Numbered from the stretch's first letter, positions 50,521 to 61,721 are shown. The stretch is DNA of 64,000 bases from Caballeronia concitans (GCF_001544615.1 NZ_FCNV02000001.1:434001-498000); one strand, 5' to 3'. Program-made: numbers and translations. Notes: a model not told the origin generated them from the letters alone.

Positions 50521-51432
50521 ATGCACATGGATAGCACCACACTCAATTCCCCCCTCGGCAGCCGCGTCTCGCAATACATCGCGTTGACCAAGCCGCGCGT
50601 CACGCAACTGGCCGTGTTCTGCGCGGTCATCGGCATGTTCCTTTCAACGCCCGGCATGGTGCCGTGGACGAAACTGATCGGCGGCGCGGTAGGCATCTGG
50701 CTGCTGGCCGGCGCGGCGTTCGCCATCAACTGTCTCGTCGAGCAGAAAGTCGATGCGAAGATGCGTCGCACCGCGTGGCGTCCGTCGGCGCGCGGGCAGA
50801 TCACCAGCACGCAAATTCTCATCTTCTCGGCGGTGCTGGGCGGCATCGGCATGTGGACGCTGTACAAGTTCACCAATCCGCTGACGATGTGGCTCACCGT
50901 TGCGACTTTCGTCGGCTACGCGGTCATCTATACGCTGCTGCTTAAACCGTACACGCCGCAGAACATCGTGATCGGCGGCGCTTCCGGCGCCATGCCGCCG
51001 GCGCTCGGCTGGGCCGCCGTGACGGGCGCGGTGCCCGGCGACGCGTGGATTCTCGTGCTGATCATCTTCGTATGGACGCCGCCGCATTTCTGGGCGCTCG
51101 CGCTGTATCGACGCAAGGACTACGAAAACGCCGGCCTGCCGATGCTTCCCGTGACTCACGGCGAGAAGTACACGCTGCTGAACATTTTCCTATACACCAT
51201 CGTGCTGTTCGCCGTCACGCTGATGCCATTCATCTCGGGCATGAGCGGCGTCGTTTATCTCGTGAGCGCCATCGCGCTCGGCGCCGTGTTTCTCGGCTAC
51301 GCGTGGAAGCTGTATCGCACGTATTCGGACGCGCTTGCACGCAGCGCCTTCCGCTATTCCATCGTCTATTTGTCGCTGCTGTTCGCCGCGCTGCTGGTCG
51401 ATCACTACGTTCGCACGGTGATCGGCGCATGA
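50521..51432 (+). CDS. ctaB: protoheme IX farnesyltransferase
   Basis: CtaB (heme O synthase) adds a farnesyl group to heme B. The 303-aa UbiA-family protein has about eight helices and the prenyl-binding signature [19 protein letters not shown] (about residue 76) and [22 protein letters not shown] 50527 is an alternative start two codons later. The stop overlaps the sco gene start (ATGA). Confidence 0.95.
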   Translation: MHMDSTTLNSPLGSRVSQYIALTKPRVTQLAVFCAVIGMFLSTPGMVPWTKLIGGAVGIWLLAGAAFAINCLVEQKVDAKMRRTAWRPSARGQITSTQILIFSAVLGGIGMWTLYKFTNPLTMWLTVATFVGYAVIYTLLLKPYTPQNIVIGGASGAMPPALGWAAVTGAVPGDAWILVLIIFVWTPPHFWALALYRRKDYENAGLPMLPVTHGEKYTLLNIFLYTIVLFAVTLMPFISGMSGVVYLVSAIALGAVFLGYAWKLYRTYSDALARSAFRYSIVYLSLLFAALLVDHYVRTVIGA

Positions 51433-52016
51433 TGGCGGCGGTTCGACGCTTCCTCGCGTTGTTCGCGTGCGCGGTGCTGCTGTGCGCGTGCGACAAGGCG
51501 CCCGATTTCAAGAATCTGGATATCACCGGCAACAAGCAGTTCGGCAGCGACTTCTCGTTGCCGGATACGACGGGCAAGACCCGCACGCTCGCCGACTTCA
51601 AAGGCAAGGCGGTCGTGCTGTTCTTCGGCTACACGCATTGCCCGGACGTTTGCCCGACGACGCTCGCCGAGCTTTCGCAGGCCATGCAGCAACTCGGCGA
51701 CAAGTCGAAGGACGTGCAAGTGCTGATGGTCACCGTCGATCCCGCGCGCGACACGCCGGACTTGCTCGGCCAGTATGTGAAGGCGTTCAACCCGTCGTAC
51801 ATTGCGCTTCGTCCCGACGACGCGCAGCTCCAGAAGGTCGCCAAGGATTTTCGCGTGTACTACGCGAAGGCCGCGGGCAAGACGCCGGCAGACTACACGA
51901 TGGACCATACCGCCGCGAGCTACGTGTTCGACAAGGACGGCAAGCTGCGGCTTTTCGCTCGAGACGGGCAGGGCGTCGAGCCGTGGGTGCACGATCTGAA
52001 GCTGCTGACCGACTGA
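51429..52016 (+). CDS. Sco1/SenC-family copper chaperone lipoprotein
   Basis: The 195-aa protein has a signal peptide with a lipobox-like LLCACDK and a thioredoxin fold with the copper/redox motif [14 protein letters not shown] and the distal His in [13 protein letters not shown]. Sco proteins metallate CuA of subunit II. Its ATG overlaps the ctaB stop. It ends the oxidase cluster. Confidence 0.93.
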   Translation: MMAAVRRFLALFACAVLLCACDKAPDFKNLDITGNKQFGSDFSLPDTTGKTRTLADFKGKAVVLFFGYTHCPDVCPTTLAELSQAMQQLGDKSKDVQVLMVTVDPARDTPDLLGQYVKAFNPSYIALRPDDAQLQKVAKDFRVYYAKAAGKTPADYTMDHTAASYVFDKDGKLRLFARDGQGVEPWVHDLKLLTD

Positions 52017-52040
52017 TTCGACTGATCGGCAAGCACAACG

Positions 52041-52067
52041 AAGCGGCCCTTGGGCCGCTTTTTTTAC
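52041..52067 (+). terminator. intrinsic terminator after the sco gene
   Basis: Stem AAGCGGCC (52041-52048) and GGCCGCTT (52053-52060), loop CTTG, then about seven T. Its end overlaps the stop region of the convergent YciI gene. Confidence 0.88.
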
Positions 52068-52360
52068 GTCGCGGATGGCTCCGGCAGTTGAAGCCCCGGC
52101 GCGAGACGCGTCGCCTTGAACTCGGTGATGTCGTAATGCGCGAGCTGCTCACGCGCGAACGGGTCCTCGGCGAGGATAGCGTCGAGCCGGTCGCGATCGA
52201 TGCCCGACGCGATAATCACGCCGCCGTCGCGCGGCACCTTCGGGCCCGCCATCACGAATACGCCCGCCGCGAAGTAACGTTCGAGGAACATGCGATGCTG
52301 CTCCAGTGCATCGTCGATCTCGGCGAGCGCGCCGGTGTAACGCAGGTTGATCACGTACAT
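52064..52360 (-). CDS. YciI-family protein
   Basis: The 98-aa ferredoxin-like-fold protein has YVINLRYTGALAEIDDALEQHRMFLERYFAAGVFVMAGPKVPRDGGVII and the conserved His (EQHRMFL) and Asp (AEDPFAREQLAHYDI). The function of the family is uncertain; dehydrochlorinase-like and signalling roles have been proposed. It is convergent with the sco gene. Confidence 0.88.
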   Translation of the reverse strand: MYVINLRYTGALAEIDDALEQHRMFLERYFAAGVFVMAGPKVPRDGGVIIASGIDRDRLDAILAEDPFAREQLAHYDITEFKATRLAPGLQLPEPSAT

Positions 52361-52551
52361 GTGAACGGCCCCAATGAAGTTCGCATGTCGCGATTCTAAG
52401 CCGCGCCGCCAGGGATATTCACATAAGGAAACCGTATTTCCGACCGCACCAAAGCTGTGCGAAGATCCCGATTCGGCCGCGCGCCCATTGGTCGGTCGCT
52501 AAGCCGGTATCAAGGCAATCCCGCAGTCAACGCATCTGAAACAGGAACACC

Positions 52552-53364
52552 ATGCAGCGCAGAAACATGCTTAAAGCCTTGGCCGCCGTCGTGGCGTCCG
52601 GCGCGTTCGTCGCGAGCTTCTCGGCCCAAGCCGACGACAAGGTCATCAAGGTCGGCACGATCAGCGGTCCCGACGCGCAAATCTGGCAAGTCGTGCAGAA
52701 GGTCGCCAAGCGCGAAGGGCTGAACGTGAAAGTGATCGAATTCAACGACTACGTGCAGCCAAATGCCGCACTCGACGCCGGCGATCTCGACGCCAACAGC
52801 TTCCAGCATCAGCCGTATCTCGACAGCCAGATCAAGCAGCGCGGCTACAAGATCGTCAACGCGGGTCTGACGTACATTTCGCCGCTCGGCGTGTATTCGA
52901 AGAAGCTCAAGTCGCTCAAGGATCTGCCGCAAGGCGCGAAGGTCGCAGTACCGAACGATCCGTCCAACGAGAATCGCGCGCTTCTGTTGCTGCAATCGCA
53001 AGGCGTCATCAAGCTGAAGGCCGGCGCGGGCACGAACGGCAACAACGCGACGCCGCTCGACGTTGCCGACAATCCGAAGAAGATCAAGCTCGTGGAACTC
53101 GACGCAGCGCAATTGCCCCGCACGCTCGCCGATGTCGATGCCGCCGCGATCAACACGAACTTCGCGCTTGCCGCCGGCCTGCAGCCGACCAAGGATGCGA
53201 TCGCGCTCGAAGACGTGCACAGCCCGTACGCGAACCTGATCGCCGTGCGCGCGAAGGACAAGGATCAGCCGTGGGTGAAGAAGCTGGTCGCCGCGTATCA
53301 GTCCGACGACGTGCGTCAGTTCCTGAAGAGCGAATTCAAGGGCTCGGTCGTGCCTTCGTTCTAA
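52552..53364 (+). CDS. MetQ/NlpA-family substrate-binding protein, orphan
   Basis: The 270-aa periplasmic binding protein resembles MetQ (KVGTISGPDAQIWQVVQKVAKREGLNVKVIEFNDYVQPNAAL-type start, LDANSFQHQPYL, VPNDPSNENRALLLLQ). The signal peptide ends FSAQADDK with no lipobox cysteine, so it is a soluble protein, whereas MetQ is usually a lipoprotein. No metN or metI genes are near; it must use a transporter encoded elsewhere. Methionine is the likely but unproven ligand. A strong terminator follows. Confidence 0.88.
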   Translation: MQRRNMLKALAAVVASGAFVASFSAQADDKVIKVGTISGPDAQIWQVVQKVAKREGLNVKVIEFNDYVQPNAALDAGDLDANSFQHQPYLDSQIKQRGYKIVNAGLTYISPLGVYSKKLKSLKDLPQGAKVAVPNDPSNENRALLLLQSQGVIKLKAGAGTNGNNATPLDVADNPKKIKLVELDAAQLPRTLADVDAAAINTNFALAAGLQPTKDAIALEDVHSPYANLIAVRAKDKDQPWVKKLVAAYQSDDVRQFLKSEFKGSVVPSF

Positions 53365-53394
53365 GAGCGGGCGTATAGCTTGATTGGTTCACGC

Positions 53395-53422
53395 AACGGC
53401 GTCCTTCGGGACGCCGTTTTCG
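53395..53422. terminator. UUCG-loop terminator after the MetQ-like gene
   Basis: A perfect 10-bp stem AACGGCGTCC (53395-53404) and GGACGCCGTT (53409-53418) closes a TTCG tetraloop, then TTCGTTG. It also lies between two convergent genes. Confidence 0.88.
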
Positions 53423-53448
53423 TTGATGACCATGACGTTGTCGCGCCA

Positions 53449-54375
53449 TCAGTCCGCGTAGATGCGCCGCAACTCCCGCTCCCAGACGACGCCTGTTTCG
53501 TCGTCTTGCCGGAGCTTGAACCCGGTTCGCATGAAGAGGGCGCACAGATCTTCGCGGGCGTCGTCGAGCCGGCAGGCAACGCTCTCATAACCCGCACCCT
53601 GCGCGAAATTCGCGCATGCGGCGACGAGTCGCTCGCCCAGACCGCGCCGCCGCGCGCCCGGCTCCACGAACAGCAATTCGATTCGCGCCTGATTTTCGGA
53701 TGCCGCGTTCAGCAGCGCCGCACCGACACGCGCGGCGCCTTCCTGCTCGGCCACCCAGCACGCGATGCGCGGCGTGTTCATCTGCATGGCGCTGAGAAAC
53801 CGGGCGATGACGGTAGCCGCGTGCGTCTCGTTGGAGAGGCTCGGCTCCTCGCTCGCGTCGAGCAGGGCGTGCCGCTCGATCCTCCAGCCGAAGTCGCCGC
53901 AACGCGGGCTGCGCAGCCGCGTGGAGAGGTCGCTGGCCGTGGGCGACAGCAGGCGCTCGATGTCCGCCATGGCCGACGACAGTTGCTCGATCTCGCCCGG
54001 CGCCAGCCGATTCAACAGCGATGCCGTTTCCGACGACACGTGGAGATCCAGCTCGTCGACCTTGGCTTTGGCCTCGGACGTCATGGTGAGCAGATGCGCT
54101 CGCCCGTCCGATTCGTTCTTGCGCCGCACCACCAGCCCCAGCTTCTGGAACTTCGTGATGAGCCGGCTGAGATAGCCGGTATCGAGCCCGAGATTGCGCG
54201 ACAGATCGGCGGCGGTCTGCGCGCGATCGTGCGCGAGCTCATGAAGAATACGGACTTCCGTCAGCGAAAAATGGCTCTTGTGGAGCCGCTCATGGAACGC
54301 GCCCGCATGACGCGCGTAAAACCGGTTGAAGCGCCTGACGGCTTCAACAGCCCGACTCGGATCAAAACAGCCCAT
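53449..54375 (-). CDS. MarR-type regulator fused to a GNAT acetyltransferase
   Basis: The 308-aa protein has a MarR winged-helix domain (residues about 1-145, FSLTEVRILHELAH, LSRNLGLDTGYLSRLITKFQKLGLV with the wing RKNESDGRAHLLTMT) and a C-terminal GNAT domain (about 155-300, with VEPGARRRGLGERLVAACANFA as the acetyl-CoA loop). Such fusions occur in several bacteria; targets and substrates are mostly unknown. It is divergent from the N-acetylglucosamine operon with 700 bp between. A palindrome and an AT-rich dyad precede its start. Confidence 0.9.
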   Translation of the reverse strand: MGCFDPSRAVEAVRRFNRFYARHAGAFHERLHKSHFSLTEVRILHELAHDRAQTAADLSRNLGLDTGYLSRLITKFQKLGLVVRRKNESDGRAHLLTMTSEAKAKVDELDLHVSSETASLLNRLAPGEIEQLSSAMADIERLLSPTASDLSTRLRSPRCGDFGWRIERHALLDASEEPSLSNETHAATVIARFLSAMQMNTPRIACWVAEQEGAARVGAALLNAASENQARIELLFVEPGARRRGLGERLVAACANFAQGAGYESVACRLDDAREDLCALFMRTGFKLRQDDETGVVWERELRRIYAD

Positions 54376-54456
54376 CTGCCTTTGCTCTCTCAGAAAATCT
54401 GGTTTTTAATTAATTAGTTGCGATTCCGAACTAATGTTCCCATTGTGCCAAAGAAA

Positions 54457-54468
54457 GCACGATCGTGC
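54457..54468. promoter_or_regulatory. palindromic candidate operator near the MarR-GNAT gene
   Basis: GCACGATCGTGC is a perfect 12-bp palindrome in AT-rich DNA, 82 bp upstream of the MarR-GNAT start codon. MarR proteins often bind palindromes of this kind and repress their own gene. Confidence 0.5.
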
Positions 54469-54647
54469 GAATACGAAATTGCCCGATTTTAGGTGGCTTG
54501 ACAAGGGACCAGACCAATTGGATGTCACTGGTGTGCGATGCGGGTAAGTCCCAATGGTCAGCGTGTTGCGAAGGCACTCGCTAAACAATCTGTAACTTAT
54601 TGATTCAAAGCAATATTTATGGTTCGGAATGCGCCGGGCGGCAAGCA

Positions 54648-54675
54648 TTGACTGGTATTATGTTGGTTATATAAT
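54648..54675 (+). promoter_or_regulatory. strong sigma70 promoter of the nag operon
   Basis: TTGACT (54648-54653), 16-bp spacer, TATAAT (54670-54675). Two TGGT half-sites (54653-54656 and 54664-54667) lie 11 bp apart in the spacer and may be part of a repressor site. Its near-consensus boxes suggest that it needs repression when N-acetylglucosamine is absent. Confidence 0.78.
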
Positions 54676-55076
54676 GGGCTCCACTTCGAAGCAACGAAGG
54701 GCTGTTCGTGCATGCAAATTTACGATTCAACGCCCTTGCTGAAAGCGTCGCAACGTTTTATCTGTAAGCGGCATCACCCTCGCCTCGGACGTACCGCGGG
54801 CCGGTGCTTATGGACGGTTGCCGCTGTGTTCGCCTGTGTTCGCCTAATGCCTGAACGACGACCGACACTCGTCGCACAACTGCATCGCCGGGCCGCGTCG
54901 AGCCTTGCATCGCGCAACCTGCACTATCCGAAGAGAGCAACGAAGACAACAAGAGGACCAAGAGAAGCCGTCCGCACGGATCGCGCGCATCGAGTCATCG
55001 CGCGGGACAGCCTGCTCGCAGCAGGGCGCGGACGGCCCGGAACCTCATCACGCATTGCGTACTTCCAGAGAACTTC

Positions 55077-56183
55077 ATGCTGAAAGGAAACATACTGACG
55101 ACCGACGGATGGATCCACGGCTCCGTGCATGTCGAGAACGGCCGCGTGACGGCGCTCGAAGGCCATATCGCCGATCCGTCGACCAATGACGCGCCCTTTA
55201 TCCTTCCGGGCTTCATCGACCTTCACGTGCACGGCGGCGGTGGCCGCGACATCATGGAAGGCGGCGACGCAGCCGATACCGTCGCCCGCGAGCATGCGAA
55301 ACACGGCACCACGAGCCTGCTCGCCACCACGATGACCGCGCCGCGCGACGAACTGATGGACGTCGTCGCGGGCCTCGGCGAAACGGCGAAGCGCCGCGCG
55401 GCGAACGGCGCGCGCGTGCTCGGCGTGCATCTCGAAGGTCCGTACATCAATCCGGGCAAACTCGGCGCGCAGCCGGACGCAGCCGCCGTCGCGGTGCGCG
55501 ACGAAGTGCTGAAGTTCCTCGCGCTCGCGCCGATCCGCGTCGTCACCATCGCGCCGGAAATCTCCGGCCATCTGGAAGTCATCGCCGAAATGGCCGCGCG
55601 CGGCGTGCGCGTGCAACTGGGCCATTCGCTCGGCACGTATGACGACGCCGTCAACGCGCTCAAGCACGGCGCGCGCGGCTTCACGCATCTCTTTAACGCG
55701 ATGTCGCCGCTGCATCATCGCGATCCCGGCATGGTCGGCGCGGCGCTCGCGCATGCGGAGTACGCCGAACTGATTCCCGACCTGCTGCACGTTCACCCCG
55801 GCGCGATCCGCGCCGCGATGCGCGCAATCCCGCGTCTGTACGTCGTCACCGACAGTACTTCGGCGGCGGGCATGCCGGACGGCGAATATCGCCTCGGCAG
55901 CCAGCACGTCACCAAGTGCATGGGCGGCGTGCGTCTCGCGGACGGCACGCTCGCCGGCAGCACGCTGACCATGGATCAGGCGCTGCGCAATCTCGTCTCG
56001 CTGGGCATTCCGCTCGCGGACGTTTCCAACCGCTTGTCGCGCTATCCCGCCGACTATCTCGGGCTCGAAGACCGCGGCCGCATCGCGCGTGGCGCATGGG
56101 CCGATCTCGTCGTGCTCGACCGGGACTTCGCGCTGACCGCCACGTATGTCGAAGGAGAATCGCTTGTCGAATATGCTCAATGA
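55077..56183 (+). CDS. nagA: N-acetylglucosamine-6-phosphate deacetylase
   Basis: NagA removes the acetyl group from GlcNAc-6-phosphate. The 368-aa amidohydrolase has DLHVHGGGGRDIMEG, HLEGPYINPGKLGAQ, the metal-binding GHSLGTYDDAVNALKHGARGFTHLFNAMSPLHHRDPG and the catalytic Asp in VTDSTSAAGMPDG. It is first in the nag operon and overlaps the SIS gene by 20 bp. Confidence 0.95.
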   Translation: MLKGNILTTDGWIHGSVHVENGRVTALEGHIADPSTNDAPFILPGFIDLHVHGGGGRDIMEGGDAADTVAREHAKHGTTSLLATTMTAPRDELMDVVAGLGETAKRRAANGARVLGVHLEGPYINPGKLGAQPDAAAVAVRDEVLKFLALAPIRVVTIAPEISGHLEVIAEMAARGVRVQLGHSLGTYDDAVNALKHGARGFTHLFNAMSPLHHRDPGMVGAALAHAEYAELIPDLLHVHPGAIRAAMRAIPRLYVVTDSTSAAGMPDGEYRLGSQHVTKCMGGVRLADGTLAGSTLTMDQALRNLVSLGIPLADVSNRLSRYPADYLGLEDRGRIARGAWADLVVLDRDFALTATYVEGESLVEYAQ

Positions 56184-57180
56184 GGCGCTGGAATCCGCGG
56201 ATGTCGTCGCGGCCCAGCTCGCCGATACCTCGCGCATCGAAGCGCTCGCCGTAAAGCTCGCGGAGCAGCCGCGTCATGTCGCGTTGACCGTCGCTCGCGG
56301 CAGCTCGGACCATGCCGCCAGTTATTTCGCAAGCCTGACGATGAGCCGCATCGGCGTGCCGGTCGCGTCGCTGCCCATGTCCGTCGCCACGCTGCAGCAA
56401 GCGCCGCTGCGCGTGTCGGGCCAGCTCGCGGTCGCGTTTTCGCAGTCGGGCAAGAGTCCCGATCTCGTCGGCACCATGCAGGCGCTGCGCGACGCCGGCG
56501 CGTTCACCGTCGCGGCCGTCAACGTGCCGGGCTCGCCGCTGGAAACCGCGTGCGAATGGTACTTGCCGCTGCTCGCCGGACCCGAGCTTTCCGTCGCGGC
56601 CACGAAAAGCTATATCGCGATGCTTTCGCTGTCGGCCATCGTGATCGCTCACGTTCAGCGCGACGTCGAATTGCTCAACGCGCTGAAATCGCTGCCGGAT
56701 GCGCTGCGCGCCGCAGGCAAGCTCGACTGGACGCGCGCCGTCGATGAACTGAAGAGCGTCGATCGCATGATCGTGATCGGACGCGGGCTCGGGCTCGCCA
56801 TCGCGCAGGAAGCGGCGCTGAAGCTGAAGGAAACGTCGGGCATTCAGGCCGAAGCGTTTTCGAGCGCGGAAGTGCGTCATGGCCCGATGGAAATCATCGA
56901 CCGCGACTATCCGCTGCTCGTCTTCGCGCCGCGCGGACCGGAGCAGGCGGGTCTGATCCAGCTTGCCGCCGACATGCGCGCGCGGGGCGCTCGCGTGCTG
57001 CTCGCCGCACCGGACGACGTGCCCGAGGCCGAGTTGCCGCTCGTCGCCACCGACCACCCGGCGCTCGATCCGATCGCCGCGATCCTTTCGTTCTACGTGA
57101 TGGCCGCGGGTCTGGCCGCCGCGCGCGGGCGCAATCCCGACGCGCCGCGCCACCTGAACAAGGTCACCGAAACCCACTGA
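56164..57180 (+). CDS. SIS-domain glucosamine-6-phosphate deaminase-like protein
   Basis: The 338-aa protein has two SIS domains (ALTVARGSSDHAASYFASL, FSQSGKSPDLVGTMQA; then MIVIGRGLGLAIAQEAALKLKETSGIQAEAFSSAEVRHGPM). It resembles the isomerase half of GlmS and the NagB-II/AgaS deaminases, and probably converts glucosamine-6-phosphate to fructose-6-phosphate plus ammonia; no classical nagB is present. The start is taken as TTG 56164, 6 nt after AAGGAG (56152-56157); ATG 56173 is an alternative. It overlaps nagA. Confidence 0.9.
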   Translation: MSNMLNEALESADVVAAQLADTSRIEALAVKLAEQPRHVALTVARGSSDHAASYFASLTMSRIGVPVASLPMSVATLQQAPLRVSGQLAVAFSQSGKSPDLVGTMQALRDAGAFTVAAVNVPGSPLETACEWYLPLLAGPELSVAATKSYIAMLSLSAIVIAHVQRDVELLNALKSLPDALRAAGKLDWTRAVDELKSVDRMIVIGRGLGLAIAQEAALKLKETSGIQAEAFSSAEVRHGPMEIIDRDYPLLVFAPRGPEQAGLIQLAADMRARGARVLLAAPDDVPEAELPLVATDHPALDPIAAILSFYVMAAGLAAARGRNPDAPRHLNKVTETH

Positions 57181-57192
57181 GTGAGAAAGACG

Positions 57193-59781
57193 ATGCGCCG
57201 TGCCGAGCAGTCTCTGCTGAATCATTCCACCGATAACCCGAGCGACGTCGTGCTGCTCGCTCCGTTCACCGGTCCCGTCGTTGCGCTCGCCGACGTGCCC
57301 GATCCCGTGTTCGCCGAAGGCATGTTCGGCGACGGCATCGGCATCGATCCGCTCGACAACGTGCTCGTTTCGCCTTGCGACGGCACGGTCACGCATCTCG
57401 CGCGCACGCATCACGCGGTCACGCTGCGCACGGCGCAGGGCGCGGAAATTCTCGTGCATATCGGTATCGATACGGTCGAACTCGGCGGCAAGGGCTTCAC
57501 GCCGAAGGTCGAGCAGGGCGCGACGGTGCGCGCCGGTCAGCCGCTGATCGAATTCGACGCCGATTTCGTCGCGCGCCACGCGCCGAGCCTCGTCTCGGTG
57601 ATCGCGGTCGCCAACGGCGATGCGTTCGATGTCGTCGAGCGCGCCGGGCGCGGCGTGCTGAACGCGGGCGCGCGGTTGCTCGTGCTGCGTGCGAAGGACG
57701 GCGCGGCGGCGCAGGCGGCGCGGTCGTCGTCGAACGTCATCAACGAAGCGCGCCGCAGCGTCACGCTGGCGCACGCGGGCGGCTTGCATGCGCGTCCGGC
57801 GGCGCGGGCGCGCGAAGCGGCGCGCGGTCTCGACGCGAAGGTCGAAGTGCGCTACGAAGGCCGCAAGGCGGCGGTGGAAAGCGTCGTCGGCTTGCTCGGT
57901 CTGGGCGCGGGCGAAGGCGCGACGATCGAACTGGTCGGCATGGGCGGGCAGGCGCAGGAAGCCGTCGATGCCGTCGCCACCGAATTGCTGCGCGCCGCGC
58001 AAGGCGAAGTCGAAGAGACGCCGGCGCGCGTGAAATCGCCGGCGCCGGTTGCCGTGGCGCGCCCGTCCGCGCAGCCGCTGCCGCCGAACACGCTCGCGGG
58101 CGTGTGTGCTGCGCCGGGCATCGCGGTCGGCAAGCTCGTGCGCTGGGACGACCAGGAAATCGTGCCGGAAGAAAAGGCGAGCGGGCCTTCGGCGGCTGAA
58201 AGCCGCGCGCTCGATCGCGCGATCGCGCAAGTCGACACCGAATTGCAGGAAACCGTGCGAACCGCGTCGCAACGTGGGGCGGTCGGCGAAGCGGGCATTT
58301 TCGCGGTGCATCGCGTGCTGCTGGAAGACCCGACGCTCGTCGATGCGGCGCGCGATCTCATCAGCCTCGGCAAGAGCGCGGGCTTCGCGTGGCGCGAGTC
58401 GATTCGCGCGCAGATCGCGTTGCTCAACAACGTGCACGACGCGCTGCTCGCCGAACGCGCCGCCGATCTGCGCGATATCGAAAAACGCGTGCTGCGCGCG
58501 CTCGGGCTCACGAACACGGCGGCGCGCGCGCTGCCCGACGAGGCCGTGCTCGCGGCCACCGAATTCACGCCGTCCGATCTGTCGTCCATCGACCGGACGC
58601 GCGTCACCGCGCTCGTGATGGCGCGCGGCGGCGCGACGTCGCACGCGGCGATCATCGCGCGGCAGATGGGCATTCCGGCGCTCGTCGCGATCGGCGATGC
58701 GCTCCACGCCATTCCCGAAGACACGCAAGTGGTCGTGGATGCGTCGGAGGGCCGGCTCGAACATGCGCCGACCGCGCTCGATGTCGAACGCGCGCGTCAT
58801 GAGCGCGACCGGCTCGCGGGCGTGCGTGAGGCGAATCGCAAGATGTCGCAGCAGGCGGCATCGACGCGCGATGGGCGTCACATCGAAATCGCCGCGAATA
58901 TCGCGACGCTCGACGACGCCAAGGCCGCCGTCGAAAACGGCGCGGACGCGGTCGGCTTGCTGCGCACGGAACTGCTGTTCATCCATCGTCAGGCGGCGCC
59001 GACGGTCGCGGAGCACGCGTCGAGCTATCAGGACATCGTCGATGCGCTGGCAGGCCGCTCGGCCATCATCCGCACGCTGGATGTGGGCGCGGACAAGGAA
59101 GTGGACTATCTGACGCTGCCGCCGGAAGAAAATCCCGCGCTCGGCCTGCGCGGCATCCGTCTCGCGCAGGTGCGTCCGGATCTGCTCGACGACCAGTTGC
59201 GCGGCCTTATCGCCGTGAAGCCGGCGGGCGCGGTGCGCATTCTCCTGCCGATGGTCACGGACGCCGGCGAACTGCAGCGCCTGCGCGCACGGATCGACGA
59301 ACTGGCGCGCGAAGCGGGCCGCACGGACCCGGTCGAAGTGGGCGTGATGATCGAAGTGCCGTCGGCGGCGATGCTCGCGGACCAGCTCGCGAAGTACGCG
59401 GACTTTTTCTCGATCGGCACCAACGATCTCACGCAATACACGCTCGCAATGGACCGCTGCCAGCCCGATCTCGCCGCGCAGTCCGACGGCCTGCATCCGG
59501 CGGTGCTGCGGCTCATCAAGGCGGCGGTGCAGGGCGCGGAGAAGCACGGCAAGTGGGTCGGCGTGTGCGGCGCGCTCGGCGGCGATCCGCTCGCGGTGCC
59601 GCTGCTCGTCGGCCTGGGCGTGACGGAATTGTCGGTCGATCCGTCCGCGGTGCCGGGCATCAAGGCGCGCGTGCGCAATCTCGATTACCAGCTTTGCCGT
59701 CAGCGCGCGGAAGACGTGCTCGCGCTCGAATCGGCGCAGGCGGTCAGGGCGGCGAGCCGCGAAATCTGGCCGCAGGACTAA
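57193..59781 (+). CDS. EIIA-Glc / HPr / Enzyme I multiphosphoryl transfer protein
   Basis: Three PTS modules lie in one 862-aa chain. Residues about 15-165 are EIIA of the glucose family (ILVHIGIDTVELGGKGF, His89). Residues about 188-275 are HPr (AHAGGLHARPAARA, His199). Residues about 300-862 are EI (GGATSHAAIIARQMGIPA, His484; IGTNDLTQYTLAMDR). It carries phosphate from PEP to NagE, which lacks its own EIIA. ATG 57193 is preferred to GTG 57181, which has no ribosome site. It resembles NagF/PtsG-type fusions. Confidence 0.93.
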   Translation: MRRAEQSLLNHSTDNPSDVVLLAPFTGPVVALADVPDPVFAEGMFGDGIGIDPLDNVLVSPCDGTVTHLARTHHAVTLRTAQGAEILVHIGIDTVELGGKGFTPKVEQGATVRAGQPLIEFDADFVARHAPSLVSVIAVANGDAFDVVERAGRGVLNAGARLLVLRAKDGAAAQAARSSSNVINEARRSVTLAHAGGLHARPAARAREAARGLDAKVEVRYEGRKAAVESVVGLLGLGAGEGATIELVGMGGQAQEAVDAVATELLRAAQGEVEETPARVKSPAPVAVARPSAQPLPPNTLAGVCAAPGIAVGKLVRWDDQEIVPEEKASGPSAAESRALDRAIAQVDTELQETVRTASQRGAVGEAGIFAVHRVLLEDPTLVDAARDLISLGKSAGFAWRESIRAQIALLNNVHDALLAERAADLRDIEKRVLRALGLTNTAARALPDEAVLAATEFTPSDLSSIDRTRVTALVMARGGATSHAAIIARQMGIPALVAIGDALHAIPEDTQVVVDASEGRLEHAPTALDVERARHERDRLAGVREANRKMSQQAASTRDGRHIEIAANIATLDDAKAAVENGADAVGLLRTELLFIHRQAAPTVAEHASSYQDIVDALAGRSAIIRTLDVGADKEVDYLTLPPEENPALGLRGIRLAQVRPDLLDDQLRGLIAVKPAGAVRILLPMVTDAGELQRLRARIDELAREAGRTDPVEVGVMIEVPSAAMLADQLAKYADFFSIGTNDLTQYTLAMDRCQPDLAAQSDGLHPAVLRLIKAAVQGAEKHGKWVGVCGALGGDPLAVPLLVGLGVTELSVDPSAVPGIKARVRNLDYQLCRQRAEDVLALESAQAVRAASREIWPQD

Positions 59782-59844
59782 CGTACTCAACCGCAGCAAA
59801 AACTTCACGCAGTAACGACAAGACCTATATTTTTGGAGAACCCG

Positions 59845-61641
<1,797 letters not shown>

Positions 61642-61664
61642 TGCCAACCGGTTGCTGAGAGAAG

Positions 61665-61696
61665 CGGCGCTCCTGCTCGGAGCGCCGTTTTTTTTG
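61665..61696 (+). terminator. intrinsic terminator after nagE
   Basis: Stem CGGCGCTCC (61665-61673) and GGAGCGCCG (61679-61687), loop TGCTC, then eight T. Confidence 0.9.
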
Positions 61697-61721
61697 CGAG
61701 GACGATCAGCGATCAACCGCC

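Larger units (their letters stand above)
54376..55076. other. 700-bp control region between the MarR-GNAT gene and nagA
   Basis: No coding gene is supported here. It holds a TTAATTAA dyad near 54406-54413, a perfect 12-bp palindrome GCACGATCGTGC (54457-54468), a strong sigma70 promoter (54648-54675) and a roughly 400-nt transcribed leader before nagA. Short open frames at 54406-54648 (minus) and 54712-55083 (plus) show no protein-like features. Confidence 0.6.

Noticed and set aside
54406-54648. 80-residue minus-strand open frame in the nag control region
   Set aside because: No motif or ribosome site; it covers regulatory palindromes.
54712-55083. 123-residue plus-strand open frame in the nag leader
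   Set aside because: Product is Arg/Ala-rich with no fold pattern; considered as a possible GntR regulator or remnant but no helix-turn-helix is present.
55909-59808. 1299-residue open frame on the minus strand
   Set aside because: It lies opposite nagA, the SIS gene and the PTS fusion, which have clear motifs. Its product is Arg/His/Asp-rich without any fold pattern, as expected for the complement of GC-rich codons.
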